Shown here piece after piece: positions 23,615-31,769 of a stretch of DNA of 46,586 nucleotides. Within the stretch, counting starts at the first letter, position 1; every line of letters begins with the position of its first letter. A program made the translations under genes and the position numbers. The DNA comes from Methanosarcinaceae archaeon (GTDB lineage Archaea > Halobacteriota > Methanosarcinia > Methanosarcinales > Methanosarcinaceae): contig JAMJFS010000002.1 of NCBI GenBank assembly GCA_023544565.1, positions 43,877 to 90,462 on the forward strand, written 5' to 3'. The notes below the pieces were generated by a model. It did no database searches and was not told where the DNA came from. It saw only the letters and a program-made list of their open reading frames with translations.

Positions 23615-23684
23615 AATTATCAATTATCAATTATCAATTATCAATTATCAATTATCAATTATCAATTATTAACTATCAACTACC
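23615..23684 (+). repeat. Heptamer tandem repeat (AATTATC)n in the dtdA leader
   Basis: Seven perfect copies of AATTATC from 23615 to 23663, followed by three degenerate copies. It lies between the TATA box (~25 nt upstream) and the dtdA ATG at 23707, so the repeat is transcribed as 5' leader. Copy number could vary by slippage. Confidence 0.85.
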
Positions 23685-23706
23685 AATTTCAAAAAGAGAT
23701 CCACAA

Positions 23707-25158
23707 ATGACCGATATTCCAATTTTAAATTCACAGCAATTAGAGGAGCCGAAAATAACAATTGTCTGCTCGACTCTTGACAAAGCAAGCCAGAATATCA
23801 AAAATCATCTTTTGCCCATGCGTGAATGGGCAGAGGTTGTATGTCCCTGTGGTGGTTGTGGCGATGTTTGTTCTATCTATGAATTTGACAATTTCAGGAT
23901 CGTTGAGGTGGATAAGTATCATATATTCCAGGATGGGATCGATGAGAAACTGGTCAACTGTGGTCTGCCAGCGAAACTGATAATATTTGCATCAAAACAC
24001 AAGAGCCAGGATGGGCGCAAACTTTTGACCGCGCATTTTACGGGAAATGTGAAGGATGCCGAATATGGTGGTAGGCCTCAGGAATTCGCAAAAGCGGCGC
24101 CTTATGCACTGCGCTCACTTTTAAAAACCATGCAGATACTGGCAAAGAACACAGATTATGATGTGTCTATGGAATCGACTCATCATGGCCCTACCAATCT
24201 TGGTATTCCGTCAGTTTATGTTGAGATAGGAAGTGATGAACCACAATGGGTGGACAATGTTCCCGGGGAGATCGTTGCAAATGCCATTATGTCTCTTGAT
24301 TTAGAGGAAGTTCCGGTTGCTCTGGGTTTTGGCGGAGGTCACTATGCACCACGCCAGTCGAAATTGTTGTTTGAGACCGATATCACATTTGGGCACAATT
24401 TTCCGAGTTACCAGTTGCCATATATTGATGATGAAATGATAAGGGTGGCATTTGAAAAATCTGATGCGGATTTTGTTTATTTTGACCGCAAATCCATGCC
24501 TGCGAATGAACGTGACCGGATTGGCAAGATCGTTGAAGAACTTGGATATGAGGTTTTGCGGGAGGGGGATATCAGGGAAATGAACGGTATTCCGTGGGAG
24601 TTCTGTAAACAGGTGCGTTTGAAGGCGAATGAATTCTGTCCGGGTGGGCGTGCAAAACTTACGGATAGTATGAAAAATGAGATCAAAATGTTGAATTTAC
24701 CGTGCAGGGGATGCAAGTGTCCTAAGGTCAAGGCTGCCAAGATCGATCGGGAATTGTTACAGGAAGCTGAAACAGTGGATAAGGAACGTATCAGGGCGTT
24801 TTTGGACAATCATAATATTGCATATCTTGAGCGTTCAAATGGAACGGTCTCACATATGATTTTCAGCATCGATGACGAGTGTGCAAGGGCTGTGACGCAT
24901 GAACTTGCAAATGAATGCATTAAAATACTAAAAGAACAATATGAAATCGAATATATTCCCGATGAGAATATTTTATATATCATTGATAAAAAATTCAACC
25001 CTGCGCTTGCTTGCGAATTGGGCGTCCCTTCAGGTCCCATGTTTGGTGAACTTGCAAGTGGAAAGTCCGTCACAGTTAACGGGAATATTATTAAACCTGA
25101 AATGGTGTATCAATCAAACACTAAAAAGATAGCATTAACAAATACAATTAATTTATAA
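23707..25158 (+). CDS. dtdA: D-aminoacyl-tRNA deacylase, long archaeal form
   Basis: Hydrolyses D-aminoacyl-tRNA to recycle mischarged tRNA. Core (residues ~15-265): [68 protein letters not shown] and [16 protein letters not shown], the GEK1/DTD2 metal and substrate motifs. The 483-aa protein is far longer than the ~270-aa core; the extension holds a Cys cluster ([11 protein letters not shown]) and a tail [20 protein letters not shown] reminiscent of the RNase Z family's substrate loop. Similar long versions occur in Methanosarcina. Start ATG 23707. Confidence 0.93.
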   Translation: MTDIPILNSQQLEEPKITIVCSTLDKASQNIKNHLLPMREWAEVVCPCGGCGDVCSIYEFDNFRIVEVDKYHIFQDGIDEKLVNCGLPAKLIIFASKHKSQDGRKLLTAHFTGNVKDAEYGGRPQEFAKAAPYALRSLLKTMQILAKNTDYDVSMESTHHGPTNLGIPSVYVEIGSDEPQWVDNVPGEIVANAIMSLDLEEVPVALGFGGGHYAPRQSKLLFETDITFGHNFPSYQLPYIDDEMIRVAFEKSDADFVYFDRKSMPANERDRIGKIVEELGYEVLREGDIREMNGIPWEFCKQVRLKANEFCPGGRAKLTDSMKNEIKMLNLPCRGCKCPKVKAAKIDRELLQEAETVDKERIRAFLDNHNIAYLERSNGTVSHMIFSIDDECARAVTHELANECIKILKEQYEIEYIPDENILYIIDKKFNPALACELGVPSGPMFGELASGKSVTVNGNIIKPEMVYQSNTKKIALTNTINL

Positions 25159-25195
25159 TACAATTGATTATTATCACTCTTGGAGGAAACACAGT

Positions 25196-26299
25196 ATGAA
25201 ATCCATCGTAGAAGAGGCATTGGCACGGTCTGCACAAGAGGGGCATATACGTTCGAGTGTTCCTGTGCATACAGATATTAATGCAGAGCTCGACGCACTG
25301 CTTGATGATTTGCAAACAAATATAAAAGTTATAGGATGTGGCGGCGGCGGTTCTAACAGCGCCCAGCGCATGAGGGATGAGGGTATTAAGGGCGCAGAAG
25401 TCGTTGCCCTGAATACTGATGCTCAGCATCTTAGGCATGTTGAAGCTGATCATAAGATATTGATCGGCAGGAAAAAGACAAGAGGTCTTGGTGCAGGAAG
25501 TCTTCCACAGATAGGGGAAGATGCAGCACTTGAGAGTCTGGATGAAATTAATTCAGTTGTTGCAGGTTCAGATATGGTGTTCATTACTGCAGGACTTGGC
25601 GGCGGAACCGGAACCGGCTCAGCACCAATTGTTGCAGAGGCTGCACGGGATGCAGGTGCACTTACAATTGCAGTCGTTACATTACCTTTTGGAGTTGAGG
25701 GACAGGTCAGGCGTACCAATGCCGAAGCCGGTCTTGAGAGACTACGAGATGTAGCTGATACAGTTATTGTTGTTCCAAACGACAAGCTTCTTGAGGTAGT
25801 TCCAAGATTGCCACTCCAGGCAGCATTTAAGGTATCCGATGAAGTGTTGATGAGGGCAGTAAAAGGTATCACAGAACTCATTACAAAACCAGGTTTGGTA
25901 AACCTTGATTTTGCTGATGTCAGGACCGTTATGCAGAATGGCGGTGTCGCTATGATCGGACTTGGTGAAGCAGATGGTGAGAATAAGGCTGTCGAATCAG
26001 TCCAAAAAGCACTCAGAAGTCCACTTCTTGATGTGGATATCTCAGGCGCAACATCAGCTCTTGTGAACGTGGTTGGCGGACCTGATATGACTATTTCAGA
26101 AGCTGAGAGCGTTGTACAGGAAGTTTACAGCCGCATTGATCCTAACGCAAGACTGATCTGGGGGGCACAGATAGATCCGGATTTGGAACATACGGTGCGC
26201 ACGATGATCGTTGTAACGGGTGTGAAGTCACCACAGATCTACGGGCACGGCGGTGCGAAAAACGTAACCCGCAGGTATGGTATAGATTTCGTAAAATGA
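25196..26299 (+). CDS. ftsZ: Cell division GTPase FtsZ (FtsZ1-type by synteny)
   Basis: Tubulin-fold GTPase forming the division ring. N-terminal [16 protein letters not shown], tubulin signature [21 protein letters not shown]7-like [12 protein letters not shown], and [19 protein letters not shown]. 367 aa, with an archaeal N-terminal extension of ~40 residues before the core. RBS GGAGG (upstream of ATG 25196). Head of the ftsZ-secE-spt5-rpl11 order found across euryarchaea. Confidence 0.97.
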   Translation: MKSIVEEALARSAQEGHIRSSVPVHTDINAELDALLDDLQTNIKVIGCGGGGSNSAQRMRDEGIKGAEVVALNTDAQHLRHVEADHKILIGRKKTRGLGAGSLPQIGEDAALESLDEINSVVAGSDMVFITAGLGGGTGTGSAPIVAEAARDAGALTIAVVTLPFGVEGQVRRTNAEAGLERLRDVADTVIVVPNDKLLEVVPRLPLQAAFKVSDEVLMRAVKGITELITKPGLVNLDFADVRTVMQNGGVAMIGLGEADGENKAVESVQKALRSPLLDVDISGATSALVNVVGGPDMTISEAESVVQEVYSRIDPNARLIWGAQIDPDLEHTVRTMIVVTGVKSPQIYGHGGAKNVTRRYGIDFVK

Positions 26300-26445
26300 A
26301 GAGGCTTTGCCTTTTCATTTTTACATTACTGATAGGATTGTTGATAATTGGGGGTATACTGTTGTTCCGTTTTTTCCAGGTATTCAATCGAAAGGTATTT
26401 TATGGTGTAAACTATTTAGTTTGCCCTATATTCTTATGTGATTGA
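26296..26445 (+). CDS. Putative 49-aa single-pass membrane protein coupled to ftsZ
   Basis: ATG 26296 overlaps the ftsZ stop (ATGA at 26296-26299). The product is [20 protein letters not shown] followed by [17 protein letters not shown] and a short Cys-containing tail: one strong hydrophobic helix with positive flanks. Too short for a normal ORF scan. Coupling and composition suggest a real small protein but no family is recognised, and the AT-rich intergenic base composition could give this by chance. Confidence 0.4.
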   Translation: MKRLCLFIFTLLIGLLIIGGILLFRFFQVFNRKVFYGVNYLVCPIFLCD

Positions 26446-26522
26446 AACACCAATCACGTTAGTTTGACATTATACATCATTAAAGAATAATCAATTTATC
26501 ATGCAACCGGTTGTGAATAGTT

Positions 26523-26726
26523 TTGGTAGATAACAAATTTAATTTAAAAAATATAAAAGTCGGTAAGATACTAAAATCTTATTTGAGGGTACTCAAGTTA
26601 ACCAAAAAGCCATCAAAGCAAGAATTCCTGATGATCGCAAAGGTTGCAGGTGTAGGTATTTTGTTAATTGGTTTTGTTGGTTTCATAATTTATTTGTTAC
26701 TAACAGAAGTTCCTAAGTGGATGTAA
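26523..26726 (+). CDS. secE: Protein translocase subunit SecE (Sss1/Sec61-gamma)
   Basis: 67 aa: amphipathic N-terminal part (LRVLKLTKKPSKQEFLMIAK) and one C-terminal membrane helix (VAGVGILLIGFVGFIIYLLL), the SecE clamp of the SecYEG channel. TTG start at 26523. Conserved position between ftsZ and spt5. Confidence 0.9.
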   Translation: MVDNKFNLKNIKVGKILKSYLRVLKLTKKPSKQEFLMIAKVAGVGILLIGFVGFIIYLLLTEVPKWM

Positions 26727-26731
26727 TTATC

Positions 26732-27211
26732 ATGAGTGACGAATCCACGAGTAATGAATTTGCAATTTTTGTTGTTAAGACTACTGCAAATCAGGAGCGC
26801 TCTGTCGCTAATACGATGGCACAGATTGCAAGGAAGGAACATTTCGACATCAGGGCAATCCTTGTTCCGGATGAACTTAAAGGTTACATACTGGTGGAAG
26901 CACCGGATTCCGGCATTGTTGACCTTGCGATCCAGAATGTTGCGCATGCGAGAACTGTTGTCAAAGGTCAGTCAAGTCTTGAGGAAGTTTCACATTTCCT
27001 AACTCCAAAACCTACAGTAACAGGAATCACCGAAGGTGCGATCATCGAGGTGATCTCAGGTCCGTTCAAAGGTGAGAAGGCACGTGTCAAGCGGGTCGAT
27101 GAGAGTCACGAGGAGATCACGGTTGAATTGTTTGATGCTGTTATACCAATACCTATAACTATTCGTGGGGATACAGTGAGAGTCCTCAAGAAAGAGGAAA
27201 AAAATGCTTGA
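26732..27211 (+). CDS. spt5: Transcription elongation factor Spt5 (NusG-like)
   Basis: NGN domain (FAIFVVKTTANQERSVANTM) and KOW domain (EGAIIEVISGPFKGEKARVK). Clamps RNA polymerase with Spt4. ATG at 26732 (MSDES), 5 nt after secE stop, is preferred to an earlier ATG at 26717 overlapping secE. About 159 aa. Confidence 0.95.
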   Translation: MSDESTSNEFAIFVVKTTANQERSVANTMAQIARKEHFDIRAILVPDELKGYILVEAPDSGIVDLAIQNVAHARTVVKGQSSLEEVSHFLTPKPTVTGITEGAIIEVISGPFKGEKARVKRVDESHEEITVELFDAVIPIPITIRGDTVRVLKKEEKNA

Positions 27212-27279
27212 AAATTGATAGAATAACTTTTTCAGATGCAGATTATTAATTTATTAAATATACAAACGGTGATACTAAA

Positions 27280-27765
27280 ATGGCAAGTGTTGTTGAAGCA
27301 TTAGTACAAGGCGGAAAAGCAAGCCCTGGGCCACCTCTTGGTCCGGCACTCGGTCCGCTTGGTGTGAACATTAAAGATGTTATAGATAAGATCAATGAAA
27401 AAACAAAAGATTTTGTTGGAATGCAGGTTCCTGTTAAGATCATTGTTGGTAACGATAAAAGTATAGAGGTCGAGGTTGGAACACCACCAACGTCTGCACT
27501 TATCAAGAAAGAGATTGGAATCGAGAAAGGCTCTGGTGAATCTGGTACGGTTGTTGTCGGAGATCTGACTGTTACACAGGCTGCAAAGATTGCACGCATG
27601 AAAAAGGACGATATCCTTTCATACGATCTTAAGGCTGCAGTGAAAGAAGTTATTGGCACATGTGTTCCAATGGGCGTCACTGTTGAAGGGGTCGATCCAA
27701 GAGAATGTCAGAGATCCATCGATGAAGGTAAGTTTGATGAAGTGCTGGCAGCAGAAAAATGGTGA
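27280..27765 (+). CDS. rpl11: Large ribosomal subunit protein uL11
   Basis: Hallmark N-terminus [20 protein letters not shown] and C-terminal rRNA-binding domain ([20 protein letters not shown]). 161 aa. Continues the ribosomal stalk operon. Confidence 0.98.
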   Translation: MASVVEALVQGGKASPGPPLGPALGPLGVNIKDVIDKINEKTKDFVGMQVPVKIIVGNDKSIEVEVGTPPTSALIKKEIGIEKGSGESGTVVVGDLTVTQAAKIARMKKDDILSYDLKAAVKEVIGTCVPMGVTVEGVDPRECQRSIDEGKFDEVLAAEKW

Positions 27766-27826
27766 TGTCTTTCAGTTGAAATATTACAATTTATAGTGTA
27801 TTACTGCAGTATACAGTTAACCGATA

Positions 27827-28001
27827 GGTTTAAAAACAAGTGCTCTCCTATTGAAGAGCCCATGAGGACCAAACGGTCTTTATGACATCCGTAGTAGGCC
27901 GAAGCGGCTGTACCGGATCAAGCACAATTAAATGTGCTCTCTGGGTGTAGGATTCAATTTCTGCATGCAAACATACGTTTGTACACTACGGGAGGAGTAG
28001 A
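27827..28001 (+). promoter_or_regulatory. Promoter and structured leader of the rpl1-rpl10-rpl12 operon
   Basis: TATA-like TTTAAAAA at 27827-27834 implies a transcript start near 27857 and a ~145-nt leader. It contains a compound hairpin ATCCG...GCCG-AAG-CGGC...CGGAT (about 27889-27920), a smaller GACC-AAAC-GGTC stem-loop, AGCACA/TGTGCT, and CAAAC/GTTTG just before GGAGGAG and ATG 28002. In Methanococcus vannielii L1 autoregulates its operon by binding mRNA; whether this leader mimics the 23S L1 site is inference. Confidence 0.55.
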
Positions 28002-28643
28002 ATGACAGAAGAAAATATAGGAAAAGCCGTAAAACAATTACTTGGCGACTCTCCAGAACGCAAATTCAGAGAAAGTGTGGATATTGCGATCAATTTGAAG
28101 AATCTGGATATGAGTCAGCCTAAGTTCAGGGTGGACGAAGTAGTTATACTTCCTAAAGGTCTAGGTAAATCCAGAAAGATCGCGGTTTTTGCAAAGGGTG
28201 ATGTAGGGCTTAAGGCAAAGAGTGCTGGCGCTGATTATGTTCTCACTGATGAGGATATAGAAGAGCTGGGTTCTGACAAGTCAAAAGCACGAACTCTTGC
28301 AAATGAATGTGATTCTTTTATCGCGGAAGTCCAATATATGGCGCTCATTGGTAAATCACTGGGTGCAATTTTAGGACCAAGAGGCAAGATGCCAATTCCG
28401 CTCACGCCGGACAAGGATGTGGTGGAAATGATTAATACCACGAAAAACTCGATCCGCTTACGGTCAAAGGATAAATTGACATTTCACGTTGCAGTTGGCA
28501 GCCGTGAAATGAGTGAAGATGATCTTGTAGAGAACATTGATTCTGTGATAAGCAGATTGGAACGTACTCTTGATAAGGGCAGACACAATTTGAAGTCGGT
28601 TTATTTAACGACTACAATGGGCAAATCCGTGAGGGTGATATGA
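28002..28643 (+). CDS. rpl1: Large ribosomal subunit protein uL1
   Basis: 213 aa: KFRESVDIAINLKNLDMSQP, ADYVLTDEDIEELG, ILGPRGKMPIPL. L1 stalk protein and likely autoregulator. RBS GGAGGAG immediately upstream. Stop overlaps the rpl10 start. Confidence 0.97.
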   Translation: MTEENIGKAVKQLLGDSPERKFRESVDIAINLKNLDMSQPKFRVDEVVILPKGLGKSRKIAVFAKGDVGLKAKSAGADYVLTDEDIEELGSDKSKARTLANECDSFIAEVQYMALIGKSLGAILGPRGKMPIPLTPDKDVVEMINTTKNSIRLRSKDKLTFHVAVGSREMSEDDLVENIDSVISRLERTLDKGRHNLKSVYLTTTMGKSVRVI

Positions 28644-29662
28644 TGGAAGAAGTACATCATACAGAACACATCCCTCAGTGGAAAAAGGATGAAGTTGAAG
28701 AGATTAAATCTCTCATTAAATCATACCCATTGTTTGGATTAATCGGCATCGAGGGCATTCCTGCAAAACAACTTCAGAGTATGAGAAGGGATCTTAAAGA
28801 CATAGCTGTTTTAAAGGTGTCCAGAAATACTCTCGTTAAGCGAGCACTGGATGAATCAGGTGAAGATGTCCAAAGAATGGTTGATCACATTGATGTGCAG
28901 ACTGCACTGATATTCACAGATCAAAATCCATTCAAACTTTACAAATTGCTTGAACAGAGCAAGAGCCCAGCCCCAATAAAAGCAGGTGCAATCGCACCAA
29001 GAGACATTATTGTGGAAAAAGGTCCGACAAGTTTCCCACCAGGTCCTATATTGAGTGATATGCAAGGTGCAGGTATTCCTGCAGCAATCGATAAAGGTTC
29101 TGTTGTCATCAAGGAAACAAAGACTGTTGCAAAGGAAGGCGAGCGTGTCTCCCAGAAACTTGCAGTCATGTTGGCCAGACTTGAGATCTTCCCTATGGAA
29201 GTAGGTTTGAATCTTAATGCGGTTTATGAATCTGGTTTGATTTTCACACCTGATGTACTGGTAATTGATGAGGCTAAATACTTCTCTGATTTCACAGTAG
29301 CAATACAGCATGCGTTCAACCTGTCAGTTAATGCAGCATACCCAACAAGCGCAACTATCGGCACTTTGATATCAAAGGCTGTTTCAGAATCACGCAATGT
29401 TGGTATCAATGCGACAGTGTTCGAACCGGAACTTATGGGAACTCTGATTGGTAAAGCAAATTCACAGATGCTATCTGTTGCATCGGTTGCTTCGAGCAAC
29501 AATGAAGATGCAGTTGACGATGGACTCAAAGCAGTTCTTGGCGCAGCAGCAACTACAGCAGCGGTTATTGAAACCGCAGCAGCAGAAGAACCTGTAGAAG
29601 AAGAGAAGGAAGAAGAAGCGGAAGAGAGCGGAATGGCCGGTCTTGGAGCACTTTTTGGATAA
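28640..29662 (+). CDS. rpl10: Large ribosomal subunit protein uL10 (P0)
   Basis: 340 aa, N-terminal rRNA-binding domain (HIPQWKKDEVEEIKSLI, MRRDLKDIAVLKVSRNTL) and a long archaeal stalk with the acidic C-terminus [20 protein letters not shown], the same tail as L12, used to recruit translation factors. ATG 28640 overlaps the rpl1 stop. Confidence 0.97.
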   Translation: MMEEVHHTEHIPQWKKDEVEEIKSLIKSYPLFGLIGIEGIPAKQLQSMRRDLKDIAVLKVSRNTLVKRALDESGEDVQRMVDHIDVQTALIFTDQNPFKLYKLLEQSKSPAPIKAGAIAPRDIIVEKGPTSFPPGPILSDMQGAGIPAAIDKGSVVIKETKTVAKEGERVSQKLAVMLARLEIFPMEVGLNLNAVYESGLIFTPDVLVIDEAKYFSDFTVAIQHAFNLSVNAAYPTSATIGTLISKAVSESRNVGINATVFEPELMGTLIGKANSQMLSVASVASSNNEDAVDDGLKAVLGAAATTAAVIETAAAEEPVEEEKEEEAEESGMAGLGALFG

Positions 29663-29699
29663 TAATATTTAATAAATTAATTAAACAAGGTGATTTGCG

Positions 29700-30002
29700 A
29701 TGGAATACATATATGCAGCACTCTTATTACACAACGCTGGAAAAGATATTACAGACGAAACAATTACTGCTGTTCTTACAGCAGCAGGTACCGAAGTTAA
29801 CGAAAACCGTGCAAAAGCACTCGTTGCAGCACTCGATGGCGTAGACATCGAAGAAGCAATGGCAAAAGCAGCATTTGCAGCAGCACCTGCAGCAGCATCT
29901 GCCGCAGCACCTGAAGCAGCGGCTGCAGTTGTTGAAGAAAAAGAGGAAGAAGAAGCAGCAGAAGCTAGCGGAATGGCCGGTCTCGGTGCACTCTTTGGAT
30001 AA
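29700..30002 (+). CDS. rpl12: Large ribosomal subunit protein P1/L12
   Basis: 100 aa: [20 protein letters not shown], dimerisation domain, Ala-rich hinge, acidic tail [13 protein letters not shown] identical in plan to that of L10. End of the stalk operon. Confidence 0.98.
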   Translation: MEYIYAALLLHNAGKDITDETITAVLTAAGTEVNENRAKALVAALDGVDIEEAMAKAAFAAAPAAASAAAPEAAAAVVEEKEEEEAAEASGMAGLGALFG

Positions 30003-30015
30003 ACGCTTAAAACAT

Positions 30016-30053
30016 TGCCTGCATCAGTTGCAGGCACCGATTTTCTTTTTTTT
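30016..30053 (+). terminator. Terminator of the ribosomal stalk operon
   Basis: Perfect 8-bp stem TGCCTGCA/TGCAGGCA (30016-30023/30029-30036) with a 5-nt loop, followed by a T-rich run (30041-30053). Confidence 0.75.
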
Positions 30054-30096
30054 GGATTTTTATTATTGACCGTATAGATTTGGCTATGTGGTGCTG

Positions 30097-30136
30097 CCAC
30101 AAGAACCTTAAATCTATGCAACAATTGTTTGTTTAG
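30097..30136 (+). promoter_or_regulatory. Twin promoter A (leaderless type)
   Basis: 39 of 43 positions (including the ATG) are identical to 30955-30997 in front of the methyltransferase gene. TATA-like TTAAAT at 30108-30113 lies 24-29 nt before ATG 30137, so transcripts would be leaderless. The conserved block includes CAACAATTGTTTG, an imperfect dyad. Confidence 0.7.
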
Positions 30137-30940
30137 ATGAATAATTCACTTAAAGATGAGATCCTTGGGATGTGTTCCCAATTGGATATCCCAATGATGG
30201 GAATTGCACCTGTGGAGCGATGGGCTACGCCATTGTTTGAACCGTGGATACCTGAACAATTCCACCCGCATAATATTTTTCCTGAAGCGGTTTCTGTTAT
30301 TGTTATTGGTTTACCAGTCACTTTGCCGGTCATTGAGACCACCCCTTCCATCTATTATTATGAACTTTATCGAACTATCAATACCATGCTTGACCAGTAT
30401 GGTTACAGGATATCGAATTTCTTGAACAGGAAAGGACATCCTTCGGTTTTTGTCCCAAGGGATGGATACGGAGATATCAGTGTGCTGATCAATGAACCGA
30501 CCGCATTTTTTTCACATCGGCACGCGGCTTTCCTTGCAGGTCTTGGTAGTTTTGGGGTGAACAACACGTTGCTTACAAAAGAATATGGTCCAAGGGTGAG
30601 GTTCACTTCGATCCTCACGTCTGCTAAATTGCCCACGGACTCTGTTATGGAAGATGATCTTTGCACAAGGTGCATGGGTTGCGTCCGTTGTTGTCCGGTT
30701 GGTGCGATCGATAAAAAGGATTATCCTGAAGGCATCATACGCAAGGACCTTTGTTCAAAGTATAGTGAGAAATTGCGAAACCGTTTCATCTCACCATGCG
30801 GGGTATGTATCAAGGTGTGTCCTATTGGTGAGGACAGGAAACATTACGGCAGGGAAGACACATCCATCTACACCGATTGCGATAAATATCGTGTGCACCA
30901 TGAAGCGTGGGAACATGTGCGTCGGTATGGTGGGAAGTGA
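30137..30940 (+). CDS. Iron-sulfur protein of the QueG-like/epoxyqueuosine-reductase-related family
   Basis: 267 aa. The N-terminal part resembles QueG-type cobalamin-binding regions (MMGIAPVERWATPLFEPWIP, ISVLINEPTAFFSHRHAAFLAGLGSFGVNNTLL in shorter form RHAAFLAGLGSFGVNN). Two 4Fe-4S motifs follow: CTRCMGCVRCCPVGA (about residue 175) and CGVCIKVCPIG (about residue 220). Archaea do not make queuosine this way, so this is likely another corrinoid/Fe-S reductase, for example a RACo- or dehalogenase-like activator (inference). It shares a duplicated promoter with the next gene. Confidence 0.8.
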   Translation: MNNSLKDEILGMCSQLDIPMMGIAPVERWATPLFEPWIPEQFHPHNIFPEAVSVIVIGLPVTLPVIETTPSIYYYELYRTINTMLDQYGYRISNFLNRKGHPSVFVPRDGYGDISVLINEPTAFFSHRHAAFLAGLGSFGVNNTLLTKEYGPRVRFTSILTSAKLPTDSVMEDDLCTRCMGCVRCCPVGAIDKKDYPEGIIRKDLCSKYSEKLRNRFISPCGVCIKVCPIGEDRKHYGREDTSIYTDCDKYRVHHEAWEHVRRYGGK

Positions 30941-30954
30941 GCGTAAATCACCAT

Positions 30955-30994
30955 CCACAAAAACCTTAAGTCTCTGCAACAATTGTTTGTTTAT
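30955..30994 (+). promoter_or_regulatory. Twin promoter B (leaderless type)
   Basis: Near-copy of the 30097 block: CCTTAAGTCT then GCAACAATTGTTTG and ATG at 30995. Differences at only four positions across 43 nt, although it lies just after an unrelated stop codon. Suggests co-regulation of the two genes. Confidence 0.7.
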
Positions 30995-31762
30995 ATGTCT
31001 CACACAAAAGCACAGGAACAATTTGCAAAACGCTCCCAAGCGTATGCAAAAAGCAGTGCACTTTCAAATGAGGAAAATCTCAAACGGATTGTAGAACTTA
31101 CCGTCCCATCCGGCACTGACCGCCTGCTGGATGTCGCCACAGGGACAGGATTTTTGGCATTCGAATTTGCAAAACATGTCTTCGAGGTTATCGGAATTGA
31201 CTTCACAGAAGAGATGCTTGCAATCGCAAAGCAGTATAAGGCAGATAATTACATCAAAAATGTGTTATTTGAATCCGCAGACGTGGGGTCACTTCCATTT
31301 GAAGATAACTGTTTTGACATTGTATCATGTAGATTCGCATTTCATCATTTCTTAAACCCTGAAAAAGCAATATTAGAGATGACAAGAGTCCTGAAACATG
31401 GTGGAAAACTGGTTATTTCGGATATCACATCATCGGAAGACATCACAAAAAGCGAATATCAAAATATGATGGAAACAATTCGCGATCCATCTCATGTAAA
31501 ACACTATCGCCCTTCCGAGATCAAACAGATGCTGAACGATCATGGTTTTGATATATTCCACTTTGAAAACTGGCCTGCAGAGTTTGCTTTTGATGAATGG
31601 ATCGCAATGTCAGATCCAGGTGTCGAGTCAGCAAAGCATGTCAGGAAAATGATGATCGATGCCATGAATAATGATCTTGCGGATCTGAACATACGACTTA
31701 ATGATGCAGGTGATCTTTGGTTTACTTATAATACAAAGATAATCGTTGCCAGGAAAGGATAA
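30995..31762 (+). CDS. Class I SAM-dependent methyltransferase (UbiE/Methyltransf_11-like)
   Basis: 255 aa. SAM motif I LLDVATGTGFLAFEFAKH, acidic post-I VIGIDFTEEMLAIA, motif II-like FDIVSCRFAFHHFLNPEKAI and HGGKLVISDI. Small-molecule methyltransferase of unknown substrate; family can act on quinones, arsenite, or tetrapyrrole-like compounds. ATG 30995 chosen (MSHTKAQEQ) instead of an upstream in-frame ATG at 30983 because the twin-promoter alignment ends exactly there. Seven nt before the AOR gene, so co-transcribed. Confidence 0.88.
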   Translation: MSHTKAQEQFAKRSQAYAKSSALSNEENLKRIVELTVPSGTDRLLDVATGTGFLAFEFAKHVFEVIGIDFTEEMLAIAKQYKADNYIKNVLFESADVGSLPFEDNCFDIVSCRFAFHHFLNPEKAILEMTRVLKHGGKLVISDITSSEDITKSEYQNMMETIRDPSHVKHYRPSEIKQMLNDHGFDIFHFENWPAEFAFDEWIAMSDPGVESAKHVRKMMIDAMNNDLADLNIRLNDAGDLWFTYNTKIIVARKG

Positions 31763-31769
31763 GGATAAC

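Noticed and set aside
23615-23684. CRISPR array
   Set aside because: Perfect contiguous 7-bp repeats without spacers; this is a microsatellite.
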